From the NCBI GenBank assembly GCA_028565635.1, contig JAOXYB010058135.1:1-10940 (forward strand): a DNA stretch of 10,940 nucleotides, given 5' to 3'. The position numbers and the translations under genes were made by a program. The notes under the pieces were generated by a model, which saw only the letters and a program-made list of their open reading frames with translations, was not told where the DNA came from and made no database searches. This stretch comes from Phoronis ovalis. Its lineage: Eukaryota; Phoronida; Phoronidae. Shown piece after piece: positions 7,758 to 10,940 of the stretch. Position 1 is the stretch's first letter; the number at the start of each line of letters is the position of its first letter.

Positions 7758-8021
7758 CTAAAAGAAAAAGTAACATTAATTGACTGAGTAATATCAAGCC
7801 AATAGCTACCATGCATACTTCCCACACGTGAACAAAATACTCACAACACTAAATCCCACTTTGCAAGCCTTTATTTCACATGCACAGCAAGAACCAGGTT
7901 TGCCTAATGTAAATATGTTCGAGTTGCAGTGTAAACATATTTCATTGCAGATTGTTATGTGCTCTGGGCCAATAATTGATCGTGTTGTGCAAAAAGTAGT
8001 TTATGATATGGCTTAAGGTCA
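7758..8021. other. Intron sequence between exons A and B
   Basis: Between the acceptor of exon B and the 42-bp duplication. A 62-codon plus-strand open frame (7828-8016) has no recognisable content and is treated as chance. Confidence 0.45.
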
Positions 8022-8106
8022 CAATTGATGTTACCCACAGTGGTGGCGGAGTGGTCTGGCCCTGCAATTGATGTAACCACAGTGGTGGCGGAGTGGTCTG
8101 ACCCTG
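8022..8106 (+). repeat. 42/43-bp tandem duplication, two copies
   Basis: Copies at 8022-8064 and 8065-8106 differ by only a few positions, so the duplication is recent compared with the other repeats here. Each contains 'agtggtggcggagtggtctg'. On the minus strand one frame reads as two similar Pro/Thr-containing segments ('GQTTPPPLW' twice). An acceptor-like 'ttcttccagcag' stands just before them in transcript direction, but the possible exon (about 68-71 bp) would not keep the frame between exons A and B. Confidence 0.9.
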
Positions 8107-9266
8107 CTGGAAGAAGTTCGTGAACCTTAAATTTATGATTTTTTTTCCTCCTTGGCGCTGGCTTTTTTGTTTGTTTCTGTTTGAAAGGTAAATCACTGTA
8201 CAAGAAATTGAAACTAATATTAGCTTTTTAAAGTAAAATAAACCAAAATTTGATGGGATTATTTGAGCTAGGGCAAAGGTATGAATTTTGTCAGTTGTTA
8301 GGTCGTATTTTCCAGGGGGTAGTCTACATAGTGGAATAGCAAATAATTTTGATGGTCATGCCTGCTCGCACAATTAACTGGGAGTAGTATACATAATAAT
8401 GTTCAGTTCTTAACAGGTCATTTTCTTCGCGCAATGTTTGGGAAATTTTTTTAATGATTTAAATTACATGAATTTACTGTAGAAGTGGATGGGAAAATCA
8501 ATTGTGTCCTTATACCATATGGGAACTGTGGTTTGCACTTGAGCTCGGGGTTCACACATGGGAGAATGATAGGTCAGGATCAAAAGACGTCTAATTATGC
8601 ATAGATATATGACTCAGAGGGACACACATCATTAATTATTGTTTACAACATAATTATGGTAATAACATAACTTGAAGGACATTTAGCTCAAGCTGTTTTA
8701 TATTTTCCCACCAAAATAAACAAAATGTAAAGAAACATAAATTGCATTATCTGTCTCTTCAAATAAGTATATACAATAAGGTATCGATATTTTACTGAAC
8801 ATACCAGCAAGCCTTTACAACACGTAAAAGCAAAACACAAAAAGTGCCAACTTTTTCGATACCTTGACAATGGATTCAAAAGACTCCTACCCAGACTCAG
8901 ACTTTAAAATATTTGACTTATTCCGAAATTCCAGGTCATCGATCAAGCACACAAATTGAAATTATAATTACTCCTTGAGAAATTTTGTTTCCTTTTTATT
9001 TCAAAGTTAAATTCGAAAAATCACAAAGTGCCAACTATGCAAATAAATGTGTTAGATAAAACAAGCAAATTAAGTGTGGCTATTGCACAGAGTGATCACT
9101 AGTGATGCAAAGTAATAATGATTAAAGTGACCTTAAATAATACTAAGGATATTACAGGAGATGGAGTTAAAATATTTTTAACTGCTAGGAAATATAATGT
9201 GGCCAATCAATTCACATCCCCGGCTAATATAATAGTTGTTAACAAATGTGAATAGCATGCACTTAC
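8107..9266. other. Long intron-like stretch; no supported gene
   Basis: AT-rich, with an eight-T run at 8139-8146 followed by pyrimidine-rich sequence, and a weak local similarity between 'ccagggggtagtctacatagt' (about 8313) and 'ctgggagtagtatacataa' (about 8379). No exon with good splice sites on either strand, no RNA gene and no member of the ~330-bp repeat family was recognised. It is part of the intron 9266-7758 of the minus-strand gene. Confidence 0.4.
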
Positions 9267-9421
9267 GTAAGGTATGGACTACAAGCATACTTGACTGCTT
9301 TAAAGTCTGCTTCTTCTACTTCATTCATTATTTGCAACATCAGCTGAGTTTGAAGTTCTGTCTTCCGCTCGTTATCCATGATGTTTAGTATCAAACTCAC
9401 CTTTACAATAATGTCATCTTT
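9267..9421 (-). CDS. Exon A: start of a death-effector-domain-like protein
   Basis: The minus-strand acceptor 'gtcattattttacag' ends at 9422, and a perfect donor 'gtaagt' starts at 9266. The 155-bp exon is open throughout in the frame that leaves in phase 2. A Kozak-like ATG ('atcATGg') at 9379-9377 is the likely start, making 9421-9380 5' untranslated. The frame is also open before it, so translation could begin in an upstream exon. The protein reads 'MDNERKTELQTQLMLQIMNE' then 'VEEADFKAVKYACSPYL'. This resembles DED helices 1 and 2; 'EEADFKAVKYAC' fits the family pattern of an acidic residue, a hydrophobic pair and a Lys-aromatic-x-Cys end in helix 2. DEDs mediate homotypic assembly in caspase-8/FADD-type signalling in the cytosol. 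The DED call is by eye; another death-fold domain is possible. Confidence 0.7.
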
Positions 9422-9899
9422 CTGTAAAATAATGACAATCTTTAATTAATTCTTAAACTAAAATAGAGGGCTCTTTTGTAGGTTAGATTTTGTACCGCTA
9501 AATATTATTTTGTTGAAAAGCAAAGTATGCTGGCAATTTCTTTATTTTCATTTGTTTCAAATTTGGAAAGTACTTTTTGAAAAACCAAACTTTTATGAAA
9601 TGTTGAACTTGGTGCATTTATTTCCGATCACAGTGTACATGCAATAAAGATGAGAAAATGGCATAAGCGATTAACGTCATTTATAAATTATGCTTTGAAG
9701 TTCCATATTTCGTTGGTGCATTTAGGCGAATCGTGTTTTTATTTATCTATGTGATGTTTGAAATCATAATGTAATTATGAGGACAAGAGAGGCTAATCTT
9801 TCCACACATATGGTAACTCTTGCGTAATTATGCAACCTCCTGCCACTTAGCCATACGCCCAATTCCGTGATTAGGGCGTAAACAAATGTTCCTGTTATT
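9422..9899. other. Sequence upstream of exon A; no supported gene
   Basis: Immediately upstream of exon A in transcript direction, hence intron or 5' flank of the minus-strand gene. No convincing first exon or TATA element was identified. It contains near-palindromic 'gcgtaattatgc' (about 9821) and several 'taattatg' words. Confidence 0.35.
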
Positions 9900-10087
9900 T
9901 CAAAAGGGGGGTGTATTCGCACCCAACGCACCCCCTCATCTGACGGGCCTGCAGATCACCACAAACCTCAAAGATGAATCCACAGTTTCGATTTCCTGGC
10001 TTCTACTACATTATACATGGAAAATAACCCAGGGGGGGGGTTACTCGAGGTATTTTTGGTGGGGGTGTACAGCCCAGTTGAAAATTT
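9900..10087 (+). repeat. G-rich interspersed repeat-like segment
   Basis: Contains G6 ('aaggggggtgtattcgc'), an opposing C-run ('gcaccccct', about 9930), a run of nine G (10032-10040) and 'tatttttggtgggggtgta'. The style is that of high-copy repeats in marine invertebrate genomes. It leads straight into the ~32-bp minisatellite, so both may belong to one element. The open frame across 9886-10176 looks incidental. Confidence 0.45.
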
Positions 10088-10375
10088 TGGATTTGGATTG
10101 TATACTTCTTACTGTGTTTTTTTGGATTGCTACCGTAAATAAATTCAATAATTTGGGTTCTACCCGCTGCTTATAGCACGTAATTTGGATTAATTTAGGT
10201 TTGTATCCATAAAACGATTTTTGGAATTTGGTTTGTATCAGTCAGTTTGCGTAAAAATGGATTGCTACTCAAGTATTTTAAAATTATGGATTGCTACCCT
10301 TATATTTCACAAAATTTGGATTGCTACCCTTATATTTCCAAAAAAAATTGGATTGGATTTGCTACCGCAAGCTAA
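10088..10375 (+). repeat. Degenerate minisatellite, ~30-33 bp unit
   Basis: A recurring 'tttggattgctaccc' core with an AT-rich spacer. Starts are visible near 10092, 10120, 10150, 10182, 10226, 10254, 10283, 10315 and 10353. The two most alike units (10283 and 10315) share 'ggattgctacccttatattt' and lie 32 bp apart. Because 32 is not a multiple of three and several units contain stops on both strands, it is not a protein repeat. Confidence 0.8.
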
Positions 10376-10391
10376 CATTTTGGATTGGGTT

Positions 10392-10455
10392 CGGGGGCAC
10401 ATCCCCGTATTCAAACAAGAGGTCTGCAGGTGCAGACATATGCCCATCATATGAT
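10392..10455. repeat. Cluster of three short palindromes
   Basis: CGGGG-gcacat-CCCCG at 10392-10407; GTCTGCA-gg-TGCAGAC at 10422-10437, a perfect 7-bp arm palindrome; and a CATATG pair (10437-10442 and 10448-10453), the second within the perfect 10-base palindrome ATCATATGAT at 10446-10455. They directly follow the minisatellite. Confidence 0.75.
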
Positions 10456-10525
10456 GTAGTTTCTGTAATTGTAAAGCCATCTTTGTATGTATAAGAGTTG
10501 TGAGGTTGATAATAGAGAGAAAATC

Positions 10526-10940
10526 TTGAAAATGATTTACATGAACATTACAAACAATCTGCATTTTGACCCTGTACCAAACACGAAGTTGATTGGATAA
10601 AAACTGAAGCAGTTATTGCGCGATAAACAAAGTATTATGCACGAAAAATGTGGAAGATTCGCATCGGCATTTAACCTACTTCTCAAGGTCATTTTGAAAT
10701 GTGGCCTAATACACCCACCAACCTATGGCCTATGTGAATCCACCTCAGTTGAATCGTCCACTCATCGCTTCGTGTTTCCCAAAATGGGAGCAACGTAACG
10801 TGTACTCTCTGGTACAAACATGGCCGCCAGTCAACCATGTTGGAAATAATCGGGGTCAAACTTATCCTACGTCTACTTAGACCAGTATTTACCCTGTACC
10901 AAATATGAAGATGATCCGACAAAAACAAAAGCTATTATTG
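10526..10940 (+). repeat. ~330-bp repeat family, copy running off the window end
   Basis: More than one unit in length. It begins with 'gatttacatgaacattaca', 'caatctgcattttgaccctg', 'taccaaacacgaagttgatt' and 'aaaaactgaagcagttattg', then enters the next unit at 'gtggaagattcgcatcggc' and 'ctacttctcaaggtcatttt'. It continues through the hairpin (10817-10841) to 'ccctgtaccaaatatgaag' and 'aaagctattattg' at 10940. Compared with other copies, about ten bases are missing near 10568. Open frames on either strand here are incidental. Confidence 0.8.

Noticed and set aside
7758-7825. ATG at 7825 as the start of the exon B protein
   Set aside because: The stretch lies before a strong acceptor (ends 7758), reads as intron, and its use would lose the first half of the DED-like domain.
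7942-8203. Two overlapping minus-strand open frames of 82-84 codons across the tandem duplication
   Set aside because: The duplication extends both frames by chance. A possible exon here would break the phase-2 join between exons A and B.
9886-10564. Several 67-96-codon frames in the minisatellite region on both strands
   Set aside because: Unit length (about 32 bp) is not a multiple of three, frames shift between units, and stops occur in most units.
10616-10928. 60- and 79-codon frames at the window end
   Set aside because: Both lie inside a repeat copy whose relatives do not keep them open.
1-10940. CRISPR array, operon, prokaryotic promoters or riboswitches
   Set aside because: Spliced exons, a LINE and satellite-like repeats mark a eukaryotic genome. 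No regular spacer-repeat arrays were found; the short-period repeats are degenerate minisatellite or simple duplications.

Overview
This is a stretch of an AT-rich animal genome, not a prokaryotic or viral one. There are no long continuous genes. Instead there are short open stretches bounded by consensus GT/AG splice sites on the minus strand, a decayed non-LTR retrotransposon, and many diverged copies of interspersed and tandem repeats. The style (CR1/L2/Jockey-like LINE, a roughly 330-bp 'aaggtca/tgacct' repeat family, and a death-fold protein with a Thr/Pro-rich tail) suggests a marine invertebrate. A deuterostome such as a hemichordate, amphioxus or echinoderm is my guess, but it is an impression and not a determination.

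The main gene call is a spliced minus-strand gene read from high to low coordinates. Exon A (9421-9267) and exon B (7757-7570) have good splice sites and join in matching phase 2. Together they encode about 100 residues that look like a death effector domain (DED), starting at a Kozak-like ATG at 9379. Exon B ends in phase 1. The next convincing exon (5320-5174, 147 bp, phase 1 at both ends) encodes a 49-residue Thr/Pro/Ala-rich mucin-like linker. A weaker candidate last exon (2559-2417) can also be entered in phase 1; it gives a Cys-containing C-terminus, a stop, and an AATAAA on the minus strand at 2157-2152. If all four belong together, the product is a roughly 200-residue protein: DED, Thr/Pro-rich linker, short Cys-bearing tail. 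Only the A-B join is strongly supported; the others rest on phase compatibility.

Region by region: 1-340 holds repeat fragments. 341-1269 is a 5'-truncated, mutated LINE 3' end inserted inside a copy of the ~330-bp repeat, whose other part resumes at 1270-1625. 1680-2560 holds a duplicated 3'-end-like segment and the candidate terminal exon. 2560-3395 has nothing recognisable. 3399-4400 is a degenerate head-to-tail array of the ~330-bp repeat. 4428-5065 is a separate direct duplication of about 275 bp. 5174-5320 is the linker exon. 5330-7560 is intron-like, with a low-confidence open frame at 6167-6373 and repeat fragments at 6936-7262. 7570-7757 is DED exon B. 8022-8106 is a 42-bp tandem duplication. 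9267-9421 is DED exon A. 9900-10455 is a G-rich repeat, a ~32-bp minisatellite and a palindrome cluster. 10526-10940 is another ~330-bp repeat copy running off the end.

The most interesting items are the DED plus Thr/Pro-rich gene model and the ~330-bp repeat, which carries a small hairpin whose arms change together between copies. All family assignments are by eye.
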